Assembly (NCBI GenBank): GCA_030614245.1 | Contig: JAUWKK010000178.1 | Coordinates: 1-6,275 of the forward strand | Source of the DNA: Planctomycetota bacterium | GTDB taxonomy: Bacteria > Planctomycetota > PUPC01 > JABMSA01 > JAUWKK01 | DNA: 6,275 nt | Direction: 5' to 3' | Shown: one piece after another, positions 5,748-6,275 of the stretch | Layout of the letters: every line of letters begins with the position of its first letter | Numbering within the stretch: position 1 is the stretch's first letter | Translations under genes and position numbers: made by a program | Notes under the pieces: generated by a model | Told to the model about the DNA's origin: nothing | Seen by the model: the letters and a program-made list of their open reading frames with translations, nothing else | Database searches by the model: none

Positions 5748-6275
5748 ATGCCTACTACCTTGCTCATATTGATCTTCGCTGCCGTTACCGGAACGTGCGC
5801 AGCCGTTTACATGCTGGCGGCCAACAAGGCCGGCGGAACCGAACGCCTGCGCCGAATGCGCGGCACCGATGCCCGCAGCCGCGAAGCGGCATATGCAGCG
5901 CCCGCCAAGAGTAGAACGTCGATCAAAGATATGTTAGCGAACAAACTCTTCGAGCCGGTCGGCAAGAGATTCTCGAAGTCGCGGGGTGATTTCAAGCTTC
6001 AGAAAGACCTTCAGACGGCCGGGTATCACGGCAGCCGCCCCGTGGCGGTCTTCTACGGGGCCAAGGGCTCGCTTGCAGTCGGCTTGCCGATCCTCTTCTG
6101 GGTGTACCGGTCGCTGCTGGACCTGCCAGTGCAGCAGTCGGTGCTGGTTGCCGTCGCGATGGGCGTGCTGGGCTCGAGGTTGCCCGGCTTCTGGCTCGCC
6201 CGCTGCATCAAGCGGCGCCAGGCCAAGCTGCGCATGGACCTGCCCGACTGCCTCGACCTGATGGTCGTCTCGGTG
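5748..6275 (+). CDS. tadC: Tad pilus inner-membrane platform protein TadC, 5' part only (cut by the window end)
   Basis: ATG 5748 opens a frame that stays open for exactly 176 codons to the last base, so the gene continues beyond the window. The translation has an N-terminal membrane helix (about 3-24) and a basic cytoplasmic stretch with a run of Arg residues near 33-38. A conserved-type segment, LQKDLQTAGYHGSRPVAVFY, lies at 84-103, followed by two hydrophobic stretches (about 104-122 and 130-150). LPDCLDLMVVSV (165-176) is the usual entry to the T2SSF domain of TadC. Position directly after tadB, with near-coupled translation, supports the call. An in-frame TGA at 5727-5729 excludes a longer N terminus. 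The N-terminal helix resembles that of TadB, as expected for paralogues. The T2SSF domain itself lies outside the window, so its integrity cannot be judged. Confidence 0.9.
   Translation, partial: MPTTLLILIFAAVTGTCAAVYMLAANKAGGTERLRRMRGTDARSREAAYAAPAKSRTSIKDMLANKLFEPVGKRFSKSRGDFKLQKDLQTAGYHGSRPVAVFYGAKGSLAVGLPILFWVYRSLLDLPVQQSVLVAVAMGVLGSRLPGFWLARCIKRRQAKLRMDLPDCLDLMVVSV

Noticed and set aside
4772..5767. Long open frame on the minus strand, slightly longer than tadB
   Set aside because: It is antisense to a clear TadB with family motifs and a good ribosome-binding site; its translation is charged and low in recognisable features.

Overview
The window carries the middle of a Tad/Flp (type IVc) pilus operon, all on the + strand: cpaB, then cpaE (tadZ), cpaF (tadA), tadB and the first 176 codons of tadC, which runs off the right edge. 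Together they encode the inner-membrane part of the machine. CpaB is the periplasmic SAF-domain protein, CpaE the MinD-like localisation ATPase, CpaF the pilus motor ATPase, and TadB and TadC the two polytopic platform proteins through which pilin is extruded. No flp pilin, prepilin peptidase or secretin gene (cpaC/rcpA) lies inside the window.

Layout: 1-192 is a leader ending in a heptad-repeat palindrome and a strong Shine-Dalgarno. cpaB follows (193-1545). A 412-base gap (1546-1957) holds GC-rich hairpins and a second palindrome. cpaE (1958-3157) is followed by a 122-base gap with a small hairpin and a third palindrome. cpaF (3280-4671) is followed by a 103-base gap that is almost entirely a fourth palindrome. 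tadB (4775-5743) and tadC (5748-) are only 4 bases apart and probably translationally coupled.

Organism: the locus is bacterial and fairly GC-rich. The TPR-like tail on CpaB and the heptad-repeat palindromes between genes suggest a planctomycete-like or other environmental, possibly uncultured lineage. This is weak inference; no marker gene is present and other phyla with Tad loci cannot be excluded.

Nothing here is a wholly new system. Two things deserve a second look. CpaB is enlarged: it has a second SAF-like domain after the RcpC/CpaB core and a helical C-terminal extension of about 160 residues. A family of 7-base-periodic imperfect palindromes occupies every long intergenic gap of the operon, and three of the four end just upstream of a ribosome-binding site.
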